The notes under the pieces are model-generated. The model ran no database searches. It was not told the DNA's origin and saw nothing but the letters and a program-made list of their open reading frames with translations. Shown here in pieces: positions 31,686 to 39,968 of a DNA stretch of 39,968 bases (within the stretch, counting starts at the first letter, position 1; each line of letters starts with the position of its first letter). The position numbers and the translations under genes were made by a program. The stretch comes from an uncultured Lachnospiraceae bacterium (GTDB lineage: Bacteria > Bacillota > Clostridia > Lachnospirales > Lachnospiraceae). The DNA lies in assembly GCA_910585555.1 (NCBI GenBank), contig CAJUFU010000015.1, positions 1 through 39,968 on the forward strand, written 5' to 3'.

Positions 31686-32906
31686 ATGCAGAATGTATAT
31701 ACAGTTGCACAAGTCAATTCTTATATTAAAAATATGTTCACGCAGGATTTTATGTTGCAGTCAATCCGAGTCAAAGGAGAGGTCAGTAACTGTAAATATC
31801 ATCCCTCTGGACATATTTATTTTACATTAAAGGATATAAAGGGAACAATAGCGTGCGTTATGTTTTCTTCCTGCCGCAAAGGGCTTGCTTTCCGGATGAC
31901 AGAGGGACAGCAGGTGGTGGTGAGCGGCAGTGTGGATGTTTACGAGCGTGACGGCAAGTATCAGCTCTATGCCAGAGAGATTTCCTTAGACGGCGCTGGG
32001 GCGCTCTATGAGCGGTATGAGCGGTTGAAACAGGAGCTTTATGAGCGGGGGATGTTTGCCCCGCAGTATAAACAGCCGATTCCACGTTATATCAGGACCC
32101 TTGGTGTGGTGACAGCATCCACAGGAGCAGCCGTGCGGGATATTATCAACATTGCTTCCAGAAGGAATCCCTATGTGCAGATCATTCTCTATCCGGCAAT
32201 CGTCCAGGGGGAGGCGGCGGTTCCCAGTATTATAAACGGTATTCATGCATTGGAGCGGCAGGGTGTGGATATCATCATTGTAGGCAGGGGCGGCGGTTCG
32301 ATCGAAGATCTCTGGGCCTTCAATGAGGAGGCGGTAGCCCAGGCCATATTTGACTGTAGTATTCCCATTATCTCTGCAGTGGGACATGAGACGGACACCA
32401 CCATTGCTGATTTTGTGGCAGATCTTCGGGCACCGACTCCCTCAGCGGCGGCGGAACTGGCCGTCTATGACGTAGGTCAGATGCAGGAGAAGCTGGATGA
32501 ATATGCTTATACCATGAGACATCACATGGGTGTTGTGATACAGCGTATGCGCAGAGCGGAAGAACAGTATAGGGTAAGACTTAAGTATGTGAGTCCGGTA
32601 AATAGAATCCGTATGAAAAGGACACAGGCCTTATCTTTGGAGGAACGGCTGCAGAATGTGATGGAAAGCCTGTTAGTGGAGAAGAGACACAGACTGGCGC
32701 TCTATGTGGAACAAATGAAAGGTCTGTCACCGTTAGATAAGCTGAACCAGGGATATTCTTATGTGTCAGACAAAGCAGGGAAGACCTTATCCAGCGTGCA
32801 GCAGGCGGATGTGGGAGACCAGATTACCGTTTACGTGAAGGACGGACAGATCAAAGCGTCTGTGACTGGAAAAGAGAAGATGGAATTTAGGATAGATGGG
32901 GTGTAA
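31686..32906 (+). CDS. xseA: Exodeoxyribonuclease VII large subunit
   Basis: A 406-residue catalytic subunit of exonuclease VII, which degrades single-stranded DNA. An N-terminal OB-fold (about 10-95; VKGEVSNCKYHPSGHIYFTLKD) leads to the catalytic domain with TSxTGAAVRD-like ASTGAAVRDI, VGRGGGSIEDLWAFN and AVGHETDTTIADFVAD. A long coiled coil follows, then the short C-terminal segment (LNQGYSYV). The ATG at 31686 follows AAGGCGGG, which overlaps the nusB stop; an upstream in-frame ATG inside nusB is not used. It ends next to xseB, its partner. Confidence 0.96.
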   Translation: MQNVYTVAQVNSYIKNMFTQDFMLQSIRVKGEVSNCKYHPSGHIYFTLKDIKGTIACVMFSSCRKGLAFRMTEGQQVVVSGSVDVYERDGKYQLYAREISLDGAGALYERYERLKQELYERGMFAPQYKQPIPRYIRTLGVVTASTGAAVRDIINIASRRNPYVQIILYPAIVQGEAAVPSIINGIHALERQGVDIIIVGRGGGSIEDLWAFNEEAVAQAIFDCSIPIISAVGHETDTTIADFVADLRAPTPSAAAELAVYDVGQMQEKLDEYAYTMRHHMGVVIQRMRRAEEQYRVRLKYVSPVNRIRMKRTQALSLEERLQNVMESLLVEKRHRLALYVEQMKGLSPLDKLNQGYSYVSDKAGKTLSSVQQADVGDQITVYVKDGQIKASVTGKEKMEFRIDGV

Positions 32907-32907
32907 G

Positions 32908-33141
32908 ATGAAAGAACAGGAAGCTGTCGGACAAGAAGAACAAGCGTTATCCTTAGAGGAAACTTTTGAGCAGATTGAGGAAGTAATCGCACATTTGGAA
33001 GCGGAAGATATTACGCTGGAGGAGTCTTTCCAGGAATATGACAGGGGTATGAAACTATTGCAGCACTGCAATGAGACAATAGATCAAGTGGAAAAAAAGG
33101 TACTTCAGATTAATGAAGATGGTGGATTAGATGAATTTTAG
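32908..33141 (+). CDS. xseB: Exodeoxyribonuclease VII small subunit
   Basis: A 77-residue helical protein with the XseB pattern (SLEETFEQIEEVIAHLEAEDITLEESFQEYDRGMKLLQHC) that binds the XseA coiled coil in multiple copies. An ATG at 32896 lies within the end of xseA; the ATG at 32908 has GGGG six bases upstream and was chosen. It overlaps ispA by 11 bases. Confidence 0.93.
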   Translation: MKEQEAVGQEEQALSLEETFEQIEEVIAHLEAEDITLEESFQEYDRGMKLLQHCNETIDQVEKKVLQINEDGGLDEF

Positions 33142-34033
33142 CGAGGAAATAGCAAAGAAGACCGGGCAGATTGAGGAATTGATTAAGGCGCGCCTGCCCA
33201 AAGAAGAAGGATATCAGCGTACCGTAATAGAGGCGGCAGACTATGCGGTTTTAGGCGGCGGGAAGAGACTGCGGCCCATGTTGATGGAGGAGACTGCGGC
33301 TTTGTTCGGCGGCGCAGGGGAGGAACTTTCTTATTTTATGATGGCGCTTGAGTGTATCCATACCTACTCCCTGGTGCATGATGATCTGCCGGCTATGGAT
33401 AATGACGACTACCGCAGGGGCCGTAAGACTACCCATATTGTCTATGGGGAGGGCATGGCAGTGCTTGCGGGAGACGCTCTTTTAAACTTTGCCTTTGAGA
33501 CGGCGGCAGCGGCTTTTCACAAAGCCGATACGCTGACGGCCTATAAAAGGACAGCGAGGGCGCTGCAGATTCTGGGAGAGAAGGCTGGCATTTATGGTAT
33601 GATCGGCGGCCAGTGTGCAGACCTGAAGGCGGAGGAAATGGGAGAGCATGTGACCGAGGATATGCTCCTTTTTATCCATGAACACAAGACCGCGGCATTG
33701 ATTCAGGCGGCTATGATGATTGGGGCCGTGCTTGCAGGGGCAGAAGATGAGGCGGTTTCACAGATTGAGAGATGCGCTTGTAATATCGGCATTGCTTTCC
33801 AGATTCAGGATGATATTCTGGATGTGACGGGCAGTCAGGATGTGCTTGGCAAACCCATAGGAAGCGACGAGAAGAACAATAAACTCACCTATGTGTCCAT
33901 GCATGGTCTGGAGGAATCCAGTAAACAGGTTAAGACGTTATCCCAGGAAGCGATTGCCATCCTGCAGTCTTTCGGCGGGCGGAATCATTTTCTGGAACAG
34001 CTAGTGGAACAGTTAATCTACAGAGAAAAATAA
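33131..34033 (+). CDS. ispA: Polyprenyl (farnesyl/geranylgeranyl) diphosphate synthase
   Basis: A 300-residue trans-isoprenyl diphosphate synthase that condenses IPP with allylic diphosphates, making C15 or C20 chains for later cell-wall and quinone lipids. The first Asp-rich motif is in LVHDDLPAMDNDDYRRG, the second in QIQDDILDVTG. GGGKRLRPML near residue 41-50 and the KxK-type loop are present. The length is normal for IspA. Product length cannot be fixed from the sequence alone. Its ATG overlaps xseB and its stop is ten bases before dxs, placing two isoprenoid genes together as in other Firmicutes. Confidence 0.95.
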   Translation: MNFSEEIAKKTGQIEELIKARLPKEEGYQRTVIEAADYAVLGGGKRLRPMLMEETAALFGGAGEELSYFMMALECIHTYSLVHDDLPAMDNDDYRRGRKTTHIVYGEGMAVLAGDALLNFAFETAAAAFHKADTLTAYKRTARALQILGEKAGIYGMIGGQCADLKAEEMGEHVTEDMLLFIHEHKTAALIQAAMMIGAVLAGAEDEAVSQIERCACNIGIAFQIQDDILDVTGSQDVLGKPIGSDEKNNKLTYVSMHGLEESSKQVKTLSQEAIAILQSFGGRNHFLEQLVEQLIYREK

Positions 34034-34043
34034 GGGGCGTACC

Positions 34044-35918
34044 ATGTTATTGGAGAAGATTGAACAGGCAAATGATATTAAGCAGATCGCACCGGAGGAT
34101 TATGGTGTCCTGGCAGAAGAAATCAGGCAGTTTTTGATTCAGACGATCAGCGTGACAGGCGGGCATTTGGGTTCTAACCTGGGAGCCGTGGAGCTGACCA
34201 TGGCGCTGCATTTGTTTTTGAATTTACCGGAGGATAAGTTGATCTGGGATGTGGGACACCAGTCTTACACCCACAAGATTCTGACCGGCAGACGGGACGG
34301 GTTTGTGAATCTGCGTAAGTTTGGCGGTATGAGCGGCTTTCCGAAGCGAAAGGAAAGCGACTGCGATTGTTTTGATACAGGGCATAGTTCTACCTCCATA
34401 TCGGCGGGACTGGGCATGGTGAAAGCCAGAGATATCCAGGGCGGCAGCCAGACCATTGTGTCCGTGATTGGCGACGGTTCCCTTACGGGCGGTATGGCTT
34501 ATGAGGCCTTGAACAATGCTTCCCGTCTGGAAACCAATTTTATCATTGTGTTAAACGACAATAACATGTCTATTTCCGAGAATGTGGGCGGTGTCTCAAA
34601 ATATCTGAACAATATCCGTACAGCTGACACCTATCTTGGCTTAAAGGAAGGGGTCTACAATTCCCTGCATGGTAAATCCAAATATGGAGATAAGGTGGTA
34701 TCGCAGATCAGGCGGGCAAAGAGCAGCTTTAAACATCTGGTAGTGCCGGGGATGTTTTTTGAGGATATGGGGATTACCTATTTGGGGCCGGTGGACGGCC
34801 ATAATATCCCTGAGATGGTACATATGTTGAAGGAGGCGCGCAAAGTCAAAAAGGCGGTGCTTTTGCATGTTATCACCCAGAAGGGCAGAGGGTATACGCC
34901 GGCGGAAAGACACCCGGCCAGATTCCATGGGGCGGAGCCATTTGATATTGAGACGGGCATTCCCAGCGCGCCCAGGACGAAGGCAAATTATACGGATATT
35001 TTTTCCACAGTGATGTGTAAGTTAGGGCAGCGGGATGAGAAAGTGGTGGCGATTACGGCAGCCATGCCCGATGGAACGGGTTTAAAACGCTTCCGGAATA
35101 TGTACCCGGAGCGGTTCTTTGATGTGGGGATTGCGGAGGAACATGCGGTGACTTTTGCCGCCGGGCTTGCAGCAGGCGGCCTAAAGCCTATCGTGGCGAT
35201 CTATTCATCTTTCTTACAGCGCGCCTACGATCAGATTCTGCACGATGTGTGTATCCAAAATCTCTCGGTGGTATTTTGTATAGACAGGGCGGGACTTGTA
35301 GGCAGTGACGGTGAGACGCATCAGGGGATTTTTGACCTGTCTTATTTATCTTCTATACCGAATATGCATATTATGGCGCCCAAGAATAAGTGGGAGCTTT
35401 CCGATATGATAAAGTTTGCCCTTGCCTATGGCGGACCGATGGCAATCCGATACCCCAGAGGAGAGGCTTTTGACGGTTTAAAGAATATTCGGGAACCTAT
35501 TGTATATGGAAAAAGCGAAACCATTTATCAGGAGAAGGATATTCTGCTTCTGGCTGTGGGCAGTATGGTAAAGGTGGCGCTGGATGTACGGGAACAGCTG
35601 ATAGAACAGGGATTTGCCTGCTCTTTGATCAATGCGAGATTTGTGAAGCCCATCGATGAGGAGGCCATCCGCCAGGCTTGTAAAGGCCATCAGCTGATTG
35701 TGACGATGGAAGAAAATGTGGCCAGCGGCGGTTTTGGCGAGAAGGTGAGAGAGTATGTGGACAGGCTGGGGGTATCCACACAAGTACTTGGCATCACAAT
35801 CCCGGATGAATATGTAGAACACGGCAACGTAGAACTGCTAAAGCAGGAGATTGGGATTGATGCGCATTCCATTGTGGAAAAGGTTCGTGCAAAGTATCAA
35901 TCTATCATGGATAAGTAG
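34044..35918 (+). CDS. dxs: 1-deoxy-D-xylulose-5-phosphate synthase
   Basis: A 624-residue thiamine-diphosphate enzyme making DXP from pyruvate and glyceraldehyde 3-phosphate, the first step of the MEP isoprenoid pathway. The TPP motif is GDGSLTGGMAYEALNNAS; TGGHLGSNLGAVELT (about 40) and the transketolase-type FDVGIAEEHAVTFAAGLA are present, as is a C-terminal domain (SGGFGEKV). Length is normal. It lies ten bases after ispA, and 6 bases before tlyA. Confidence 0.97.
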   Translation: MLLEKIEQANDIKQIAPEDYGVLAEEIRQFLIQTISVTGGHLGSNLGAVELTMALHLFLNLPEDKLIWDVGHQSYTHKILTGRRDGFVNLRKFGGMSGFPKRKESDCDCFDTGHSSTSISAGLGMVKARDIQGGSQTIVSVIGDGSLTGGMAYEALNNASRLETNFIIVLNDNNMSISENVGGVSKYLNNIRTADTYLGLKEGVYNSLHGKSKYGDKVVSQIRRAKSSFKHLVVPGMFFEDMGITYLGPVDGHNIPEMVHMLKEARKVKKAVLLHVITQKGRGYTPAERHPARFHGAEPFDIETGIPSAPRTKANYTDIFSTVMCKLGQRDEKVVAITAAMPDGTGLKRFRNMYPERFFDVGIAEEHAVTFAAGLAAGGLKPIVAIYSSFLQRAYDQILHDVCIQNLSVVFCIDRAGLVGSDGETHQGIFDLSYLSSIPNMHIMAPKNKWELSDMIKFALAYGGPMAIRYPRGEAFDGLKNIREPIVYGKSETIYQEKDILLLAVGSMVKVALDVREQLIEQGFACSLINARFVKPIDEEAIRQACKGHQLIVTMEENVASGGFGEKVREYVDRLGVSTQVLGITIPDEYVEHGNVELLKQEIGIDAHSIVEKVRAKYQSIMDK

Positions 35919-35924
35919 GGGCAT

Positions 35925-36821
35925 ATGAAAGAGAGACTGGATGTGATTTTAGTCAGACAGGGCTACGCTCAGTCCAGGGAAAAGGCAAAGGCACTTCTTA
36001 TGACGGGGAATGTCTTTGTGGACGGCCAGCGGGAAGATAAGGCGGGGACCACGTTTGACGAGAGCAAGATACGGATTGAGGTAAAGGGAAATCCGCTGCC
36101 CTATGTGAGCCGCGGCGGGTTAAAATTGGAAAAGGCGCTTGCGCAGTTCCCCATTGTACTGCAGGATGCGGTATGTATGGATATCGGTGCTTCCACAGGC
36201 GGGTTTACGGATTGTATGCTGCAAAACGGGGCGGCCAGGGTCTATGCCATTGACGTGGGACATGGGCAGTTGGCCTGGAAGCTTAGAAATGATGAACGAG
36301 TGGTCTGCATGGAAAAAACGAATTTCAGATATGTGACAGATCAGGAAATCAAGGAAACAGTGGACTTTGCTTCGGTAGATGTCTCTTTCATTTCTTTGAC
36401 CAAAATTCTGATTCCGGCCAGAAACCTGCTGCGTGATGGCGGGGGTATGGTATGTCTGATTAAGCCGCAGTTTGAGGCCGGCAGGGATAAAGTGGGCAAA
36501 AAGGGTGTGGTGAGAGACCCCAAGGTGCATACGGAAGTGGTGCACAAGGTGATTGATTATGCCGATATGATAGGCTTTGCGGTGAACGGTATCACTTTTT
36601 CTCCGGTGAAAGGTCCAGAGGGTAATATAGAGTATCTTCTGTGGATTGCCAAAAAGACGGGGATTCCCGATCACATAAGAGAAATGACGGAGCACGAAGC
36701 GCTGGGGGCGCTGGATAGGCTCTTGACACAAGGAAACGGCGTCTCTTTCGAACAGGAAATGGCGGAACATATTCGGCAGGTGGTTACACAGGCCCATGAT
36801 ACGCTGGATGAGGCAAAATAA
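35925..36821 (+). CDS. tlyA: TlyA-family rRNA (cytidine-2'-O)-methyltransferase
   Basis: A 298-residue protein of the TlyA/YqxC family. An N-terminal S4 RNA-binding domain (RLDVILVRQGYAQSREKAKALLMTGNVFVDG) is followed by an FtsJ/RrmJ-like methyltransferase domain with SAM site CMDIGASTGGFTDCML (about 84-99) and the later FASVDVSFISLTKIL and LIKPQFEAG motifs. Characterised members methylate 2'-O of cytidine in 16S and/or 23S rRNA; some were once called hemolysins. The operon position between dxs and argR is conserved in Firmicutes. Confidence 0.92.
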   Translation: MKERLDVILVRQGYAQSREKAKALLMTGNVFVDGQREDKAGTTFDESKIRIEVKGNPLPYVSRGGLKLEKALAQFPIVLQDAVCMDIGASTGGFTDCMLQNGAARVYAIDVGHGQLAWKLRNDERVVCMEKTNFRYVTDQEIKETVDFASVDVSFISLTKILIPARNLLRDGGGMVCLIKPQFEAGRDKVGKKGVVRDPKVHTEVVHKVIDYADMIGFAVNGITFSPVKGPEGNIEYLLWIAKKTGIPDHIREMTEHEALGALDRLLTQGNGVSFEQEMAEHIRQVVTQAHDTLDEAK

Positions 36822-36824
36822 TCA

Positions 36825-37661
36825 ATGAAAATGTTTTATCTGATCACCAACGAGGTGAAAGACCCGCAGGGTGATATAACCAATAGAATAGTTGCTTATA
36901 TTGAAGCGCACGGAGGCAGGGCGGTCTGTGTCAGGAACGAGAGGCAGGTTTTTCAAGACGGCAGCGGTAGAGAAACGGACTGTGTGCTGGTGCTGGGAGG
37001 GGACGGCACCATGCTTCGGGCGGCCCGCAACATGATGGACAGCGATATTCCTCTTTTGGGGATTAATCTGGGTATGCTGGGATATTTGGCAGAGGTGGAG
37101 AGCGCTCATGTGGAGGAAGCGTTGGATAAACTGCTGCAGGATGATTTTAGCAGGGAAAACCGTATGATGCTCTCAGGCAGAGTGGAGAAGCCGGAAGGCG
37201 TAGAGGAGGATTACGCTTTAAATGATATTGTAATATCCCGGTGCAGTTCTTTGCAGATACTGACCTTTCACGTCTATGTGAACGGCCAGTTTCTGAATAC
37301 CTATTGTGCGGATGGGCTGATTGTGGCCACGCCCACCGGTTCTACCGCCTATAATCTGTCTGCAGGCGGACCAATCGTGGAGCCGGCGGCCAGTATGCTT
37401 CTATTAACACCGGTCTGCCCACATACCTTAAATACCAGAAGCATTGTGTTCGCCCCGGAGGATGAGATTGAGATTGAGATTCCCCAGGGCAAGGACGGGT
37501 GTCAGCAGATGATGGAGGCCAATTTCGACGGCAGTCATAAGGTTACTCTGCGGACGGGAGACAGAATCGTGGTGCGCAGGGCCGACAAGACCACAGAAAT
37601 CTTAAAGCTGAATACGGAAAGTTTCTTGTCGGTGCTCCACAAGAAAATAGGGGAAGGTTGA
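36825..37661 (+). CDS. nadK: NAD kinase
   Basis: A 278-residue NAD kinase making NADP from NAD and ATP (or polyphosphate). The catalytic GGDGT motif is at 58-62, followed by MLRAAR; the second motif LNDIVISR (where many have NE) and the YCADGLIVATPTGSTAYNLSAGGPIV stretch bind NAD. The start lies three bases after tlyA and has only a weak GAGG at long spacing, suggesting coupling to the upstream gene. Confidence 0.93.
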   Translation: MKMFYLITNEVKDPQGDITNRIVAYIEAHGGRAVCVRNERQVFQDGSGRETDCVLVLGGDGTMLRAARNMMDSDIPLLGINLGMLGYLAEVESAHVEEALDKLLQDDFSRENRMMLSGRVEKPEGVEEDYALNDIVISRCSSLQILTFHVYVNGQFLNTYCADGLIVATPTGSTAYNLSAGGPIVEPAASMLLLTPVCPHTLNTRSIVFAPEDEIEIEIPQGKDGCQQMMEANFDGSHKVTLRTGDRIVVRRADKTTEILKLNTESFLSVLHKKIGEG

Positions 37662-37682
37662 CAAAAAGGTGCAGGCGTAGCT

Positions 37683-38135
37683 ATGAAAAAGGCAAGACAT
37701 GAAAAAATCATAGAGCTGATCACAAAATATGAGATAGAGACCCAGGAGGAACTGGTAGACCGTCTGCGGGAAGACGGGTATGAGGTCACGCAGGCAACGG
37801 TTTCCCGGGATATCAGGGAACTGAAACTGTCTAAGATTCCCAATGGAAAGGGACAGCAGAAATATGTAGCTTTTACCCAGGAGGAGCCTCATCTGGGAGA
37901 TAAATACAGCAGAGTACTCAAGGAAGGGTATGTGTCTATGGCTCTGGCGCAAAATCTTCTGGTCTTAAAGACCGTTTCCGGCATGGCTATGGCAGTGGCG
38001 GCCGCCGTGGATGCTTTAAAGATTGAGGAGGTTGTGGGCTGTATTGCAGGAGACAATACGGTGATGATGGCCATGCAGAATGAGAAGGATGCAGAGGCGG
38101 TCATGGAAAAGATAGGCCGTTTGGTAGCCCGCTGA
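37683..38135 (+). CDS. argR: Arginine repressor ArgR/AhrC
   Basis: A 150-residue transcriptional regulator. The N-terminal winged helix (about 5-65) carries the DNA-binding stretch VTQATVSRDIRELKLSKIP; the C-terminal domain (about 80-150) forms the arginine-binding hexamer and includes GCIAGDNTVMM. It should repress arginine biosynthesis and activate catabolism when arginine is high. Located, as in other Firmicutes, directly before recN. Confidence 0.95.
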   Translation: MKKARHEKIIELITKYEIETQEELVDRLREDGYEVTQATVSRDIRELKLSKIPNGKGQQKYVAFTQEEPHLGDKYSRVLKEGYVSMALAQNLLVLKTVSGMAMAVAAAVDALKIEEVVGCIAGDNTVMMAMQNEKDAEAVMEKIGRLVAR

Positions 38136-38200
38136 CAGGCACGGATGCGGCAAGCTGGCATCTTGGCCGTCAGAAAATATTCGCAGAAACGGGGATAAAA

Positions 38201-39883
38201 ATGTTACAGAGTTTACATGTGAAAAATCTGGCCCTGATCGATGAGACGGAAGTTTCCTTCGGAGAGGGTCTCAATATTCTCACGGGAGAGACTGGCGCCG
38301 GCAAGTCCGTCATCATCGGTTCCATCAATCTGGCGCTGGGGGCCAAGGCGGATAAAGAGATGATACGGTCCGGCGCAGAATATGCGCTGGTGGAACTTAT
38401 TTTTGCAGTGGAAAGTGAAAAGCAGCGTAAAGCCATAGAGAAGCTGGAGCTTCCCTTAGAAGAAGGACAGGTAATCATACAGCGTAAAATTATGCCAAAC
38501 CGCAGCGTGTGCAAGGTGTGCGGTGAGACAGTGACAGCCAGACAGCTCAAGCAGCTTTCGGAGATTTTGATTGATATCCACGGACAGCATGAACATCAAT
38601 CCCTGTTGCAGGCGGCGAAACAGATGGAGATTCTGGACGCCTATGCCGGGGAGAAACTGGACGTCTTGAAGCAGAACTGCAAAGAAGTTTACAGGCAGTA
38701 TAGACAGGTGAAAGAAGAGCTTAGTTCCAGCGAAGTGGACGAAGAGACACGCAGACGGGAGCTTTCCCTGGCTGAGTTCGAGTGTAAAGAGATTGCGGAG
38801 GCGGCCCTTGTACCAGGAGAGGATGGGGAAGTGGAGAAAACCTACCAGAGAATGCTTTATGCCCAGAAAATCAGGGAGGCTGCGGTGAATGTCCATAGCC
38901 TGTGCGGGTATGAGGATGCGGGTATGGGAAGCCTGATGGGAAGGGCACTGAAGGAGATTCGCAGTGTGTCGGCCTATGACGATGCCTTACAGGAGTTTGA
39001 AAAACAGCTTTTGGATATGGACGGACTGCTCAACGACTACAATAGAGCCCTGGCGGAGTATCTATCCAATCTGGAGTTTGACGAGAGCCTTTTTGACCAG
39101 ACAGAGAGGCGGCTTAACCTGCTTAATCATTTGAAGTCAAAATATGGAAATACGGTGGAAGAAGTTTTGGCTTATTATGACCGCACACAGGAAAATATCG
39201 CCAAATATCAGGATTATGATGCTTACCGTATGGAACTGTCTAAAAAGGCAGATACTTTAAACAAAGAATTGCAGGCAGTGTGTGAGAAGATTTCAGGAAT
39301 ACGTGTCAAAAATGCCGATAAGCTTTCCAAAAAAATGAAACGTGCCCTGGAAGATCTTAATTTTGATCATGTGGCCTTTCAGATTCAGGTGACACCCAAT
39401 ACAGAACGGATGGGAGAAAATGGTTACGATCAGGTTACCTTTCTGATTTCCACCAATACAGGCGAGGCGCTGAAGGAGTTAACCCAGGTGGCCAGCGGCG
39501 GTGAGCTTTCCAGAATCATGCTGGCGCTTAAGACGGTGCTTGCCGATAAAGATGAGATCGAGACATTGATATTCGATGAGATTGACACCGGAATCAGCGG
39601 CAGGACGGCATGGAAAGTGTCGGAAAAAATGGGAATTTTGGGAAAGGGACACCAGTTAATCTGCATCACCCATCTTCCGCAGATTGCGGCCATGGCAGAT
39701 ACACACTTCTATATAGAAAAACAGGTGGCAAAGGACAGGTCAATTACGGATATCAGAAGACTGGAAGAGACGGAGAGCGTACAGGAGTTAGCCAGAATGC
39801 TGGGCGGCGCGCTGATTACGGAAAATGTTTTGAAAAATGCCGAGGAAATGAAAGATTTGGCAAGAAATACAAAACAATACTAA
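38201..39883 (+). CDS. recN: DNA repair protein RecN
   Basis: A 560-residue SMC-like ATPase acting in double-strand break repair. Walker A is LTGETGAGKSVII (about 27-39), a long coiled coil spans about 150-380, the ABC signature is ASGGELSRIMLAL, Walker B is LIFDEIDTGISG, and an H-loop ITHLPQIAAMADTH follows. Length is normal. It closes the cluster; a strong terminator lies after it. spoIVB and spo0A, the usual next genes in Firmicutes, would lie beyond the window if present. Confidence 0.96.
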   Translation: MLQSLHVKNLALIDETEVSFGEGLNILTGETGAGKSVIIGSINLALGAKADKEMIRSGAEYALVELIFAVESEKQRKAIEKLELPLEEGQVIIQRKIMPNRSVCKVCGETVTARQLKQLSEILIDIHGQHEHQSLLQAAKQMEILDAYAGEKLDVLKQNCKEVYRQYRQVKEELSSSEVDEETRRRELSLAEFECKEIAEAALVPGEDGEVEKTYQRMLYAQKIREAAVNVHSLCGYEDAGMGSLMGRALKEIRSVSAYDDALQEFEKQLLDMDGLLNDYNRALAEYLSNLEFDESLFDQTERRLNLLNHLKSKYGNTVEEVLAYYDRTQENIAKYQDYDAYRMELSKKADTLNKELQAVCEKISGIRVKNADKLSKKMKRALEDLNFDHVAFQIQVTPNTERMGENGYDQVTFLISTNTGEALKELTQVASGGELSRIMLALKTVLADKDEIETLIFDEIDTGISGRTAWKVSEKMGILGKGHQLICITHLPQIAAMADTHFYIEKQVAKDRSITDIRRLEETESVQELARMLGGALITENVLKNAEEMKDLARNTKQY

Positions 39884-39912
39884 ATTAAATTGCATGATTT
39901 ATCACATACTAG

Positions 39913-39941
39913 AAAGGACACGCTTTGAGTGTGTCCTTTTT
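39913..39941 (+). terminator. Rho-independent terminator after recN
   Basis: An 11-bp stem (39913-39923 with 39929-39939, one G-U pair) closes a TTTGA loop and runs into a T-run to 39941. It ends the asp23-recN operon. Confidence 0.88.
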
Positions 39942-39968
39942 CCTATGCCGTTTCTTATAACTGAAACA

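Noticed and set aside
36120..36797. 225-residue - strand reading frame opposite tlyA
   Set aside because: tlyA has full S4 and FtsJ motifs; the antisense frame is His/Arg-rich without any family pattern.

Overview
The window looks like a chromosomal segment of a spore-forming Gram-positive anaerobe, most likely a member of the Lachnospiraceae (Clostridia). The reasons are the complete spoIIIAA-AH operon, the Firmicutes block asp23-nusB-xseA-xseB-ispA-dxs-tlyA-nadK-argR-recN, the dgt-dnaG-rpoD-trmK block, strong AGGAGG-type ribosome sites, frequent GTG/TTG starts and moderate GC. Almost all genes lie on the + strand. I see no insertion sequence, prophage, integrase or CRISPR array. The only stretch above 300 bases without a protein gene (11411-12019) holds the RNase P RNA and a structured leader.

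Layout. (1) 1-1442: the 3' part of a tRNA-Leu(CAG), its terminator, a GerMN-domain lipoprotein and a DUF4125 protein. (2) 1514-4667: a divergent accessory module made of a zinc-ribbon membrane protein and a condensation-type (HHxxxDG) acyltransferase on the - strand, facing away from an HSL-type esterase on the + strand. (3) 4817-9691: dGTPase, DNA primase, the housekeeping sigma factor and the tRNA m1A22 methyltransferase TrmK. (4) 9755-13835: a TGS/uridine-kinase-like nucleoside kinase, the RNase P RNA gene with an enlarged P12 region, then an exported trypsin-like protease overlapping a membrane protein of unknown function. (5) 13955-16330: an aldose-1-epimerase-like protein and a two-gene ABC transporter. 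(6) 16362-19353: a His-rich G3E (COG0523) GTPase, a second divergent G3E GTPase fused to a DUF1980-like C-terminus and preceded by a perfect palindrome, and the S4-domain protein YlmH. (7) 19447-21276: a CmpB-like membrane protein with a coiled-coil tail, convergent with a PHP phosphoesterase. (8) 21455-26598: the spoIIIA operon. (9) 26791-30796: phosphopentomutase, release factor 3 and a secreted transglutaminase-like protein. (10) 30866-39883: the conserved asp23 to recN operon, ended by a strong terminator.

Most of the window is core metabolism, information processing and sporulation. The least explained parts are the acyltransferase/esterase module, the protease plus membrane-protein pair with its structured leader, the paired metallo-GTPases with the palindrome, and the duplicated hairpin in the RNase P RNA. 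Assignments rest on reading translated motifs and gene order only; no database search was run.
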